From Pilatotrama ljubarskyi (taxonomy: Eukaryota > Basidiomycota > Agaricomycetes > Polyporales > Polyporaceae): a DNA stretch of 64,000 nucleotides. Below, one piece after another: positions 45,857-56,950 of the stretch. How positions within the stretch are numbered: position 1 is the stretch's first letter; each line of letters begins with the position of its first letter. The notes below the pieces were generated by a model. The model searched no databases. It had not been told where the DNA came from and saw only the letters and a program-made list of their open reading frames with translations. Location of the stretch: positions 8,693 through 72,692 of the forward strand of contig MU277680.1 of assembly GCA_022385805.1 (NCBI GenBank). The letters run 5' to 3'. The position numbers and the translations under genes are program-made.

Positions 45857-48800
45857 ATGGCGATATGCGACGGCCAGAGTCTGTCCTCGCTCGCGGACGC
45901 GTGCGTGCGCGGTTTCTGGGCCGCGATCCTCCCGTTCGCCTTCGTCGGCCTCGTTCTAGTCTCTCTTATCCCGCCCGTCCGCGCACTGTTTCGTATGCTC
46001 AAGAAACCCTTCACCAACTTTCTACCCCTGCATGAAGCGGAAGCCTTGCTGTCTGGAGAGGATCAGGTCGAGGAAGAAGAGGAGAATGTAGTCCCACTCT
46101 GGCGTACGCTCGTTCTTTCCACCGTGTCGCTCATCGAGTCTGTGCTATGGGTCGGCGTTGGCTGCTATGGCCTTATCGTTAATCCCGAGGAAACTTGGAA
46201 TGGCCTAGCCGACTTTCTTGTAGCAGCAACCTGGTTCTATGCTGCATTGCGGCCTATAATTCGCCCCACGGCGACGGTTCCGTACGACCTCCTTGTGCTT
46301 TTCGGGCTGCACCTTGTCTTTGGCATTGTCACTTTTCTCGGGCATCTCTACGACCGCTACGTGTATGCTGCGCCATTGCCATCTCCCCTCCTGATGACGG
46401 TGTACATTGTCAATCTGGCCGCTGTCGCTGGCGTCTTCACGATGATCATGAACATGCCGCTCGCCATCCCGAGCAAACGCATCAAGAAAGAGGAAATTGT
46501 GAGTTTTTGACGCATTCTATGGCGCCGTGGGAGCATGTAATGAATGGCAAACCACCAGGGCAAGTCTGTCTCTCCCGAGGACTACACTACCGTGTGGGGC
46601 TGGGCGTCCTTCCGCTGGGTCATGCCGCTGCTCAACTATGGGACGTACAACACCTTGAATGAGACGGACGTCTGGTCGCTCAGTCCGACTATGCAGGCAC
46701 GCCCGCTGCACATCAAGTTCTCCCGCTCGACAGGGACGCTGCTCAAGCGCCTCTGGGCGGCCAACTCGCTCGACCTCATCCTCGACTTTGTCCTGACCTA
46801 CGTCAGTATCGTGTTCAACTACGCGGGCCCGTTCTTCTTGAAACGGATCCTCGACGCACTGGAGGTCGCCGGTCGGAACCCGGATAAGAGGGCGCTCGCG
46901 TTCGTGTATGCGTTCCTGGCTTTCGCCAGCTCTCTGTGCAAGGTACGCTCTGGCTGCCCTAGCTCACTTTGCGCGCTGTTTACTCATATGGTGTCAGTCA
47001 CAAGCGGATTTGCAACATTTGTGGCTCGGCCGTCGCGCTGCAACGCGCATCCGGAGCGAGCTCATGACCTCCATCTACGACAAAGCGCTGAAGCGCAAGG
47101 ATTTCTCGGGTATCGTGTCAAATAATGCGGACGAGAAGACCGCCAAGGGCCCTAACAAGAAGCCTGACCCGAAGGCGGACGACCCCAAGGCCGGGGCGGA
47201 CATTGGCAAGATCGTGAATTTGATGGCAGGCGACGCGAACCGCATCTCGATGATCATTTCGGGGATGTATTTCATTTATGGAGGTGCGTATATCGCATGC
47301 CACGCAGCCAGTACAGACACGACGCTGAGAGGTAATTGACAGCGCCCTTCGAGCTCGTCATCGCGAGTATCTTCTTGTATCAGTAAGCGGCCGCCATGTC
47401 ATCTCTGCGTGCATCGCTGACATCCCCGCGGCTGAAGGTTGCTGGGCTGGTCCGCCTTCGCGGGCTTCGTCGTCCTGCTCCTGAGCTGGCCCCTCAACAA
47501 CTACGTATCAAGACGCGCTGTGCGCATCCAGAAGGGCGTTTCGACTGCCCGCGACAAGCGCATGGGCGTGTTAAACGAGCTCATCGGTGCTGTATGTCAT
47601 CCCTCCCTCAACCCCCATGCACACATGCTTATTGCCAATACGCACTTCAGGTGAAATTCATCAAGTTCTTCGCATGGGAGGACCGCTGGATTCAGCGAGT
47701 GCTGGACGCGCGTGAAGTCGAGATGCAGTGGATGATCAAGTGTATGTCTCCACGACATGCCTTTGCGTTTGAGCGTCCATTGACGGGCGAGCGACCTGCA
47801 GCACGTATCAACTCGATTTGCTTCTCCCTCATCTGGACGTGTGCGCCGATCCTCGTCTCGGTCACTGCGTTCTTTGTGTACGTCGCGCAGGGTTACGAGC
47901 TATCCATCGGTACGGCCTTTACTGTAAGTTCTCGCGTCTTCTCTCGACGTGCTGGAGTATGCTCAGCGTATTGCGCCAGGCAATCGCGCTGTTCCAGATG
48001 GTCCGGGCCCCTCTGAACGTCATCCCGGCGTGGATTGTTCAGATCCTCCAGGTCAGTCATCTGTTCCATCACGTCTGAGAGCTTGACTTATACCAGATCA
48101 TAGTCCAAAGTTGCCCTCGACCGTATTGCGACCTACCTAGACGAAGAGGAGGTCGACGAGCAAGTCTCCACGCTCAAGAAGGGCCACGTCCCGCCCTCCG
48201 AAGAAAGCGACGAGGGCCTCGGGATCATCAATGGAACGTTCAAGTGGAATGAGGTCGAGGAAAAGAAAGAAGAGGACGACAAGGGCAAAGGCAAGGACGC
48301 CGCCAAGAAAGCTAACGGGTCCAATGGCGTGGACACGAACGGCTCTGAGGCGGGCCCGTCGGACGAGACGTCCACAATCGCGGACAGCGCGTCCGCCTTT
48401 GCGGCTGGGGCAGGCGACCATCGGTTCGAGCTGCGGGACATCACTGTCATGTTCCCCGAGGGCCAGCTGACGGTCGTCACCGGGCCCACGGCAAGCGGAA
48501 AGACCGCCCTGCTGATGGCGCTCCTTGGCGAGTTGACGAAGCTCGAAGGGCGCATATTGATGTCGAAGAATCCGTCGAAGGTCGATGAGCATGGGCTGTC
48601 CCATACGATCTCGTATGCGGCGCAGACGCCGTGGTTGAGGCACCAGTCTATCAAGGAGAATATATTGTTTGGGTACCCGTATGACGAGGAGAGGTACAAG
48701 GCGGTCGTGGAGTGCTGCGCACTGAAGCCGGATTTGGAGATACTCGAAGATGGGGATGCTACGGAGATTGGTGCACGGTGTGTAACCTCTACTTCACTCT

Positions 48801-51800
48801 GAGCGGCTGGAGGCTGCAGCTTTCTGCATACAGAGGAGTCAGTTTGTCTGGTGGTCAAAAGGCCCGGTAAGCACGGCTATGCGAATCTCATGCTGTTTCC
48901 TTCGAGCTAAATATATCATATACTAGCGTGGCACTTGCTCGAGCTGTTTATGCTGTGAGCTTGACGAGTCAATATCTATAGCTGCATACTGAAGCCTTTG
49001 ATATAGCCCAGCAAGTACGTGCTCCTCGACGATCCGCTGAGCGCGGTGGTATGTTTCGTCCCATTCTCGACGCATCCTAATACTGACTCGTTCTATAGGA
49101 CAGCCACACTGCTCACTTCCTGTACGAGAAGCTCTTCAGGGGCCCTCTGTTGGCTAACCGCACTGTTGTGAGTGTCCCTAATTTCAAGTACCCCATGACT
49201 CCGAATATAAATTCAATCCTCCCGCAGATCCTCGTCACGCACCACGTCGACCTGGTGCTGCCTGGCGCACATTACCTCGTACGCATGCTTGATGGCCGCA
49301 TCGACACGCAAGGCACTGTCAAGGATCTCCAAGCGAGAGGCATGCTTGGTGATATAGCACGCGTCGAGGAAATCGAAGCGCATAAGGAGGAGCAGGCAGT
49401 CGAAAACGCCAAGGTAGAGGAGAATCCTAATGCCGAGATCGACGCAGAGGCGACCGAGGCTACCGCTGCTGCACCGGGAGGAAAGAAAAAGCCCAGGAAG
49501 CTGATTGAGGAGGAGCATCGCGAGACAGGAAGCGTCAAGTGGCATATTTACAACACCTACCTCAAAGCCTCGTACGTTCTAGGTTCGCTATTGTCGGATT
49601 CATTACTGATCACTCTATAGATCGTACTGGACATGGGGCATCTTGTTCACGTTGATCATCTTGACGCAAGTTCTGGGCGTTGGTGAGAAGATCTGGATCA
49701 AGGTGCGCAATGTCTCATGGGCGACGTCGCTTCGGTATACCTGACCTACGTATGTGCTGCAGATATGGGGTGAAGCCTATGGCGACACTGCCGGGGCACC
49801 ACCTCCAACGCAGTTCACATACTCTTACAGGGCCTTCGCTGAACAGCAGCACGTCTTCGATGATGGCCTGTCACACCTCCACCACACGACAATGGCACAC
49901 CACCCTAGTCCCCCGTTCAGCATTGCGAAGATCAACTTCCCGCCTGCCCAGGAGCACCCTTACTTCTACATCGGCATATACGCTGCCATAGCGTTGTCGA
50001 CGGGACTTGTGAACATCGCCGGTGTGATCACCCAGTACACCGGCGCTCTGAGGGCTTCGAGGATCCTCTTTGAGAGGTTGTTGAGGACAGTTGTAAGGGC
50101 GACCATGCGGTGGCACGATGTGACGCCCCAGGGTCGCATGCTCAACCGCTTCAGCAAGGTTTGTTGTAGTAAAGCCCCAGCTCCGAGTCTCACCGATTAA
50201 CCATCTGTCTCGTAGGATGTTGAGACGGTCGACACGTCTCTTGCAAGTACCCTACAGTCCGTGAATCAATCGTTGGCCCTGTTCGCAGTGTCCATGATCA
50301 CCGTCATGTAAGAGACACTCGTTCTACCTCCCTTCGAGTGTCGTTGAACCATGCCCTCCACAGTGTCGTCTTCCCGCTGTTCGTTTTCCCGGCTGCGGTC
50401 CTGGGCTTCTTCTATCGCCGTGCCGCCATCGCCTATCTCAACACCGGTCGCGACATCCGGCGTATGGAGTCCAACACTCGCAGCCCGATCTTTGCCAACT
50501 TCAGCGAGCTGCTCGAGGGCATCGTCACTGTCCGCGCATTCGGCGCAGAGCAACGCTTCCTCGATGGCCTCTACAAGAAGATCGACCTTACGACGCAGAT
50601 GTGGTACACTTTCTGGATGACGAATCGCTGGCTTTTGCTCTTCTTCGACACCCTCGGTGCTACCGGTGTACTGGCGACGACGCTCTTCGCGCTGTCGGGC
50701 TACGTGGACGCAGGCATAGCCGGTGTGTGCATAACGTCGGCGATGTCATTTACCAATAGCGTGTACTGGGCGTGCCGTTTCTGGACTGCGCTGGAGCTCG
50801 ACCTCAAGTGAGCATCACCACTTACCCTCTCGAGCATTGACTGATATGATTCCATTAGCTCCGTCGAACGTGTCGTGGAGTACCTCGATCTCCCGCAGGA
50901 GCCACCAACGATCATCGAGTCCAACCGCCCACCAGCGTACTGGCCGTCATCAACGAGCCAGAACAAAGATCACTTGCTGGTGGTCGAGGACCTCGTCATC
51001 AGGTACGCGCCCGAGCTTCCCGCCGTCATTCACGGGATCTCGTTCTCCCTGAAGGCGAGGGAGCGTGTGGGCTTGCTTGGGCGAACCGGTAGTGGGAAGT
51101 CGACGCTCGCTATGAGTCTCTTGCGATTCGTAAGTATCAGCTACTTGGCCATGGGCACAACAGCGGGACTGACGGCTTGCTCAGGTTGATCCTAGCAACG
51201 GTCGTATAATCATTGACGGCATCGACATCACCACTATAGGACTGCACGATTTGCGTTCTCGCATTGTGAGTCGCGCACGTTCTGGTCGAGATGTTTACAT
51301 CGTATTCATTGTTCTCCTAGACCTTCATACCGCAGGTGCGTATATGAGTGTTCCCACCCCCAGCTGACCTAACACTCGATCCAGGATGCTACATTATTCT
51401 CCGGTACTCTGCGCGACAATCTCGACCCCTTCGGTACGTCATATAGTGCGCGTTCGTGGTGTGATGCACCTAATTGTCACGTCTTAGGCGAGCATACGGA
51501 CGCAGAGTGTCTGGACGTGCTGTACCGCGTGCAGATGCTCACCGACAGCCAAGCGACTTCCCAGCGCACATCCCGCGATGCCTCTCGCGCGGCGTCTATT
51601 CATGAAAACGAGCGCGAGGCAACCATTGCGTCTGTCTCGACTTCGCCCACGGAGACCGAGAGCAAGACGGTCATCACGCTCGATACGCAGGTTTCGCCTG
51701 GAGGGACAAACTTTTCCCAGGGCCAGCGACAGCTAATCGCAATGGCGCGAGCACTGCTCCGGCGCAGCGCGATCATCATTCTGGACGAGGCGACGAGCAG

Positions 51801-52138
51801 TATCGACTTCGCGACAGATGCCAAGATCCAGGCAACCATCCGCGAGGAGTTCGGTAATTCCCTGCTACTGACAGGTATGTCATACAACAGCTCGATGCGC
51901 CGCAGAAGTTAACGGCTCCTTGTCAGTCGCACATCGTCTACGGACAGTCATCGACTATGACCGGCTCATCGTCCTAGACAAGGGCGAGCTGGCTGAATTC
52001 GACACGCCGCTTAACCTGATCCTGAAGGAGGGTGGAATCTTCAGGAGTATGTGCCTGAAGAGCGGGACGTTCGCCGAACTGGAGGCAGCGGCGAAGGCGA
52101 AAGCTGAACGCGACAGCCAGGACGCCGCTCGTGAATGA
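45857..52138 (+). CDS. ABCC-type (MRP) ABC transporter, full length
   Basis: A gene of about 20 exons; first exon 45857-46498, second from 46559, last ending at the TGA at 52136. It pumps glutathione conjugates or other organic anions; fungal relatives (Ybt1/Bpt1/Ycf1 group) are often vacuolar. Order: N-terminal membrane domain TMD0 ([20 protein letters not shown] and later helices), TMD1 (from [37 protein letters not shown]), NBD1 with Walker [12 protein letters not shown], signature [16 protein letters not shown] and Walker [12 protein letters not shown], an acidic Lys/Glu linker, TMD2 ([18 protein letters not shown]), and NBD2 with [26 protein letters not shown] and [12 protein letters not shown], then the H-loop VAHRL. 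NBD1 has Asp after Walker B instead of Glu, the usual degenerate site of ABCC proteins. A long Ser/Glu insertion (about 51520-51670) sits in NBD2 before the signature. Confidence 0.92.
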
Positions 52139-53126
52139 TGTTAATCTACGAAACGCCGCCGGCCTGCACTGTCTACAAGTCGACTCTGATGCACTGTTTG
52201 CCAGGCTTGACGATACCCCCAATCTCCCATCAACCATATCGTTGTACCAGGGCCACTATAGGAACTTAAAGTGACTATCATATGCTGGACTTTGACGTAT
52301 TTTGACGAGTCCAGTTGAGAGTACGAAGTCCGGAGTCCAGGTAATAATGGTCTATAAATACGACGATTCGGAGCATGTATGCTCAGTCCATATAGCTGAT
52401 TCTGAGGTAATGTCACTATTGTCAGCGGAGTCTGCGGTAGTCTCTCCAGTGTTGGGGGAGTCTTCGGACTGTCTGCGCGGTTGTCCGGTCCGCCAGACCA
52501 CGCTGACGGTCTGCGTCTTCGTACGGTCATCGACTGCGACCAGCTGGTGATCCTCGACAAGGGCGAACTCGCAGAATTCGATACGCCACTGAATCTGATA
52601 CCGAAGGGGGTATCTTCAGGAACGTGTGCTTGAAGAGCAGAACGTCCGCAGAGTTGGAGGCTGTGGCCAAGGCGAAAGCTGAGCAGGACCGCAACAATTC
52701 GCCCCGCCTTTGGTCCGCATGAGATCGCGGCCGGGGCAATTGCGAGCGGTGAGAAGCTGTTGGTCCCAGGGGCGGCCTTGCACTCTTTGAAAACCCTTTG
52801 TGTGTTCTCAGAGGCTGAGGCTGGGCCGAGTCTTTCTTCGCGTTCTTGATGGGCGTACATGCCCACTGGACAGTATGAATACATGTACATCTCTACTTGC
52901 GACGTCTACTCATTCCGACTGAGCTGTCGAAGTCCGAGTCGTTATTGTCATACTGTAAGTACTGCCAGTGTAGTACTACCGACGTGGCCGGGCCCGCCTT
53001 CTGTATGGGCGCCTATTGGGACTCATGTCGCCCCGCGCGCGTCGCATGTCATTCCCCCCACCGCCTCTCCTCTAACTTCGCGTTGTACCTGCTGTCCTAA
53101 ACTCTGAATTTTTGCTATCTGGTACT
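52139..53126. other. Intergenic with decayed ABC fragment
   Basis: About 1 kb between the transporter and CSN1. It holds the pseudogene fragment listed separately; otherwise no gene is seen. Words such as GGAGTC and AGTCTTCGG recur around 52310-52480. Confidence 0.4.
52512..52722 (+). pseudogene. Duplicated, broken 3' end of the ABCC transporter
   Basis: This stretch repeats the end of the neighbouring transporter (51924-52138): [28 protein letters not shown] is recognisable in one frame, then IFRxxCLKSxTxAELEAxAKAKAE in another. Relative to the intact copy, bases are missing after CTGATACCGAAGGG (intact copy: CTGATCCTGAAGGAGGG), which shifts the frame. Many silent and missense differences show that the duplication is old. 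No Walker or signature motif is included, so it cannot function. Confidence 0.85.
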
Positions 53127-54993
53127 ATGGACGTTGACATTGTTGAAGAAGAGCAAACCCAATCTCAGCGGTTCAGTGTGAATGTGGCTGGAAAGCGACC
53201 ATCGAAGCTGCCGGTAGATGAGGCACACCCATTCGACCTCGAGGCGTATATCAGCAGCTACTCAGGTCCGTCGCGGCGGGCACTCGTTGTCGACCTCATG
53301 GCGACTGAAGGTTGGAGATTCAATGAACAGGACGAACCTATGTCGACCGACTACTACATATCATGTTCCTGTGCCCGACGCTTGCGCCACAGGCCCTGCA
53401 GCTCGCCGTCGCAGAGGCTCTGAAGGGCCGGGACACCAACCAGTACAAGGCGATCTTCATGGCATACGAGCGCGCGCATGCAGAAGCGAGCGACGAAGTT
53501 CCTGAGCTATCAGCGATCGCCACCCCGGACCAGCGATGGATAGAGGAGACGAACGCGAAGAACCTGGCGGAGCGGACAAAGCTGGAGGTCGAGCTGAAGA
53601 CATACTCGAGTAATATGATAAAGGAGAGCATACGGGTACGTTTGTTTCTTCCAGTGATTCAAAGGACTGGCAGGTTTAGACTGTCAGCAAGATGGCGCAT
53701 CGTGATCTGGGCGACTTCTTCCGTGCCGTGGGCGAGCACAACTCCGCATTGAAGCACTACACCAAGTCTCGAGAGTTCTGCACGACGAGCCAACACGTAC
53801 TCGACATGTGTATGTCCGTCATCGAGGTTCGTGCAGCCGCCTAGTACTACCGCAGCTAGCTTAGAACGAGCTATCGCCCGCAGCTCCTCATGGAACAACG
53901 CAACTACTCCCACATCGCCACATATGTCTTCAAAGCCGAGTCTGCCCTCGACTCCGCGTCCGCCGTCCGAGGACAGACCGGCCCAGAGGCACCAGCGGGT
54001 TCAGCACAGGCCAACAAGGAGAAGCGGAACGCGGAGCGCGAGAAGGTGCAGACGAAGCTCGACGTCGCCACTGCGCTCTCGCATCTCGGCCAGAGCAACT
54101 ACGAGAAGGCCGCACAGACCTTCCTGAAGGCAGGTCCTGTGAAGGGCTTGGAGGACTGGTCTGGCAAGGTGGCTTTTGCCTCTGCACTGGTCGTTGGAAG
54201 AGTTCTGATGATTTCCGCGCGACTAGCTGATTGCCCCTGGCGATATTGCAATCTACGCTACGCTGTGTGCACTTGCGACCTTCACCCGCCCCGCTATTCG
54301 CACCCACATTCTCGACAACGATAATTTCAGCATGTACATCGAGCAAGAGCCGTACATCCGCGAACTGCTCGAGTCCTACATGAACAACCGCTTCAAGAGC
54401 GTCCTCGAGATCCTCGAGCGCTACTCCGTGAGTCTCGCACTCGCACTCCGCTAGCATCGACCCGGCTTGGCTGACGCCACCATCCGTATAATAGACCCGC
54501 CACTACGTCGACATCCACCTATACCACCATGTCGTGAACCTGACGAACCTGATCCGGAGCAAAGCGCTCGTGCTCTACTTCCAACCATTCTCATCGATCA
54601 AGCTCGAGCGCATGGGCCAGGCGTTCGGCTGGTCCGTCGACGAGCTCGAGCAGCAGGTCGTCTCGCTCATCCAGTCCGGCGAGATCAAGGCGCGCGTCGA
54701 CAGGCAGAACAAAATCCTGAAGGCGAAGGAGACCGACCAGCGGGCGGCGCTCTTCGCGAAGGCGATCAAGTCTGGGCAGGACATGCAGGCTGCGAACCGC
54801 AAGCTCCTGCTCCGCATGCGGCTGTACGTGCCTCCTCCCTTCTCGTAGTCGTGGCAGAGTGGTCGGCTGAATCCCGTGACCGTGCAGGCAACAAGCCGAC
54901 CTCGTCGTGAAGCCGCCGAAAGGGCAGCAGCAGCAGCAAGCGTTCAACTACAGTTCCGGGAACCCGTCAGAGCTGCTCTCTGGCCAGTACTGA
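53127..54993 (+). CDS. CSN1: COP9 signalosome subunit 1, 499 aa
   Basis: Seven exons: 53127-53265, 53331-53635, 53692-53826, 53884-54168, 54227-54427, 54495-54823, 54888-54993; phases close. CSN1 is a scaffold subunit of the COP9 signalosome, which removes NEDD8 from cullins. The start [10 protein letters not shown] is followed by [20 protein letters not shown] (family YxGRTxIDRL), [19 protein letters not shown], a TPR-like helical region with [20 protein letters not shown] and [14 protein letters not shown], then the PCI winged-helix domain (about 350-460: [40 protein letters not shown]). The C-terminus is Gln-rich (KGQQQQQAF). The exon 1 donor inside TACTCAGGTCCG was chosen because it alone restores the GRT motif; the longer first frame is a read-through. 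Confidence 0.95.
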
Positions 54994-55418
54994 ACACATT
55001 CACTGGGTGTTGAGGTGGCCTTCCAGGGTTGGTCGTGCTGGTGGCTTGGCACCACGCCGCACGCGGATGTCTGCTGTAGTGGTCGTGGTCGAGAAGATGT
55101 TTTGAACCTTTGTAACAGTACCATAGCGCTTTGACTCGTGCATAGCTATCGCTTCAACCCTCACTTCCTGCTGCTGGTAAATCCGCCGGGAAAATGTGCG
55201 GACGCCGATGTACTTCAGCACGAAGCGCGGCCGACCTTGCGAACTTGACCCCTTCTCTCACCATGGACCGAGCGAACCACTGCATCTCATAACTCGACTC
55301 AGATAGTTCTTCGTACAGTGGATACCCGGACCCTCTTGTGTAGGCTTGATGCTGTACTAGGTGTGCCTTCGTCTTTGGGGGGGTGCAAAAACTGTATCTA
55401 GCTTACTTGGGATGAAGT
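54994..55418. other. Intergenic, no gene seen
   Basis: About 425 bp between CSN1 and tRNA-Ala. Nothing supported. Confidence 0.4.
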
Positions 55419-55489
55419 GGACATTCAGGGGATTGAACCCTGGACCTCACGCATGCGAAGCGTGCGCGCTACCACTGTGCCAAATGCCC
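55419..55489 (-). tRNA. tRNA-Ala (anticodon CGC), copy 1
   Basis: On the minus strand the 71-nt sequence folds with acceptor GGGCATT/AATGTCC (one G-U), D-arm GGCACAGTGGTAGCGC, anticodon stem CACGC/GCGTG around TTCGCAT (anticodon CGC, reads GCG), and T-arm CAGGG-TTCAATC-CCCTG. No intron. It differs from the copy at 56639 only at one acceptor-stem pair. Confidence 0.93.
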
Positions 55490-55581
55490 TGCCAAACCCA
55501 TCAAATGTCTTGATCCCAGAACGGATACAGTATACTACACAGAGGAGTACGGGCGTCGATGCTCTCCAATCTCGAGAGCAA

Positions 55582-56505
55582 TTACAGCTTTCCGCATCCG
55601 CCAATCCACACAGGAACAGCGGGCTTGCCATCCGCACCTCCCCCTACCTCGTCCAGCCGCAGGAGCACGTCGCAGCCGTCCTTGAGCTCGCCGAACACGA
55701 CGTACTTGCCGTTCATCTTCGCGAGCTTGCCCTCATCGCCGGTGAGCACGACGAAGAACTGCGACGAGTTCGTGTTCTTGCCCGAGTTCGCCATGGCGAG
55801 CGAGCCGCGCTGGACCTTTTTCTTGAGCCCAGCTTTGTCGTCGTTGAACTTCCCGCCGTAGATTGACTGCAAGGATCAGATCTCGAAGTGAGCATGATAC
55901 GTATGCCATCACGCGGACGAGCACGGGAACGCTGCACCTCTCCCCCGCTGCCGTCTCCTCGCGTGATGTCGCCGCCCTGCGCGACGAAGCCCTTGACGAT
56001 CCTGTGGATCGGGCAGCCGAGGTAGTGCAGCTTCTTGTTGGGCGCGTTCTTGCACATGCCTTTCTCGCCGGTGCACAGTGCGAGGAAGTTGGCGGTGGTC
56101 TTCGACAAGCCTTGGCTGTCGTCCAGCTCGAACACCAGCCGGCCGGCGAGCAGCGGCTCGGGGGGCGTGAAGCGCATCTCCAGGCTGCTCTGTTCGCAAT
56201 GTCACGCGCAGCGAACCACGTCGACGTCGAGCCCGCGGAGATACCGCCGACCGCGAATATAAGGAGCAAGCGCAGGAAGAGCAAGAGTCTCAGCGAGCAG
56301 ACGGCGAGCGAAGAGGGCGAGGATGTACGTCGAGTTCTCTCAGGATGTCTTGCTGCTCGTCCGAAAGCTCGGACGGGGTGGACGGGAGACCGTAGATTGC
56401 AGCGTTCTTCGCGAGCAGGGCCGCTGTCGCGTCGTATGCGGCTTGCGCAGCGTCATGCTCGGCCTTGTTGCCCATGCATATGTCGAGGTACGCGCGGGTC
56501 GCCAT
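55582..56505 (-). CDS. Cyclophilin-type peptidyl-prolyl isomerase with internal insert, 237 aa
   Basis: Three exons: 56505-56329, 56189-55938, 55866-55582; phases close. The first strand (MATRAYLDICMGNK) is followed not by the usual turn but by a helical stretch of about 60 residues (HDAAQAAYDATAALLAKNAA; TPSELSDEQQDILREL), and only then does the second strand come (LAGRLVFELDDSQGLSKTT). The rest is a standard cyclophilin: NFLALCTGEKG, HRIVKGFVAQGGDITRGDGS (catalytic Arg in the HRIVxxF motif, then Q), SLAMANSGKNTNSSQFFVVL, and YVVFGELKDG. It lacks the Trp of the cyclosporin-binding loop, where it has GELKDGCDVLL. Similar inserts occur in a subgroup of eukaryotic cyclophilins. Role in protein folding or splicing is unassigned; no targeting signal. 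The gene sits between two tRNA-Ala genes that point away from it. Confidence 0.92.
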
Positions 56506-56638
56506 CGGAGTGCTGGCCAAGGTACTGGTCACTTTGCAAGTCAATTCCAGCTTCAAGTGCTTGCAAAGGGTAAGTCCCGTATTCTCATGTAAGTGCAGTG
56601 CATCGATGTGGTATTCTGCGTCTTGCCAGAAGAAGCAT

Positions 56639-56709
56639 GGGCAATTGGCACAGTGGTAGCGCGCACGCTTCGCATGCGTGAGGTCCAGGGTTCAATCCCC
56701 TGATTGTCC
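56639..56709 (+). tRNA. tRNA-Ala (anticodon CGC), copy 2
   Basis: Same 71-nt cloverleaf as the copy at 55419-55489 but on the plus strand: acceptor GGGCAAT/ATTGTCC, anticodon CGC in the loop TTCGCAT, T-arm CAGGG-TTCAATC-CCCTG. Compared with copy 1, position 6 is A instead of T and its partner is T instead of A, so the pair is kept. Confidence 0.93.
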
Positions 56710-56950
56710 AGTAGGTTGGAGGAGTCGCTATTTTTCCCTCCTCTTCTGGTGCCTCCTTGGCTACTGTCTCTTAAGTTACCAGCCAAGGCGAGCAGAAGAC
56801 TGTACAAGGCTCAATGACAGGTTCGGAATCATTGATCGAGGCCGATCTCTTTTTTGGGATGCTCCTCCGACTAATATACAATTCTTACTCTCTCATGACT
56901 GCTCGCAAACTTCTTCTCCTTGGCGGAAGCACACACCCGCACCCTAATCC

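Noticed and set aside
53266..53423. Continuation of the first CSN1 frame past 53265
   Set aside because: It loses the conserved GRT-VDRLL motif; splicing 53266-53330 restores it.
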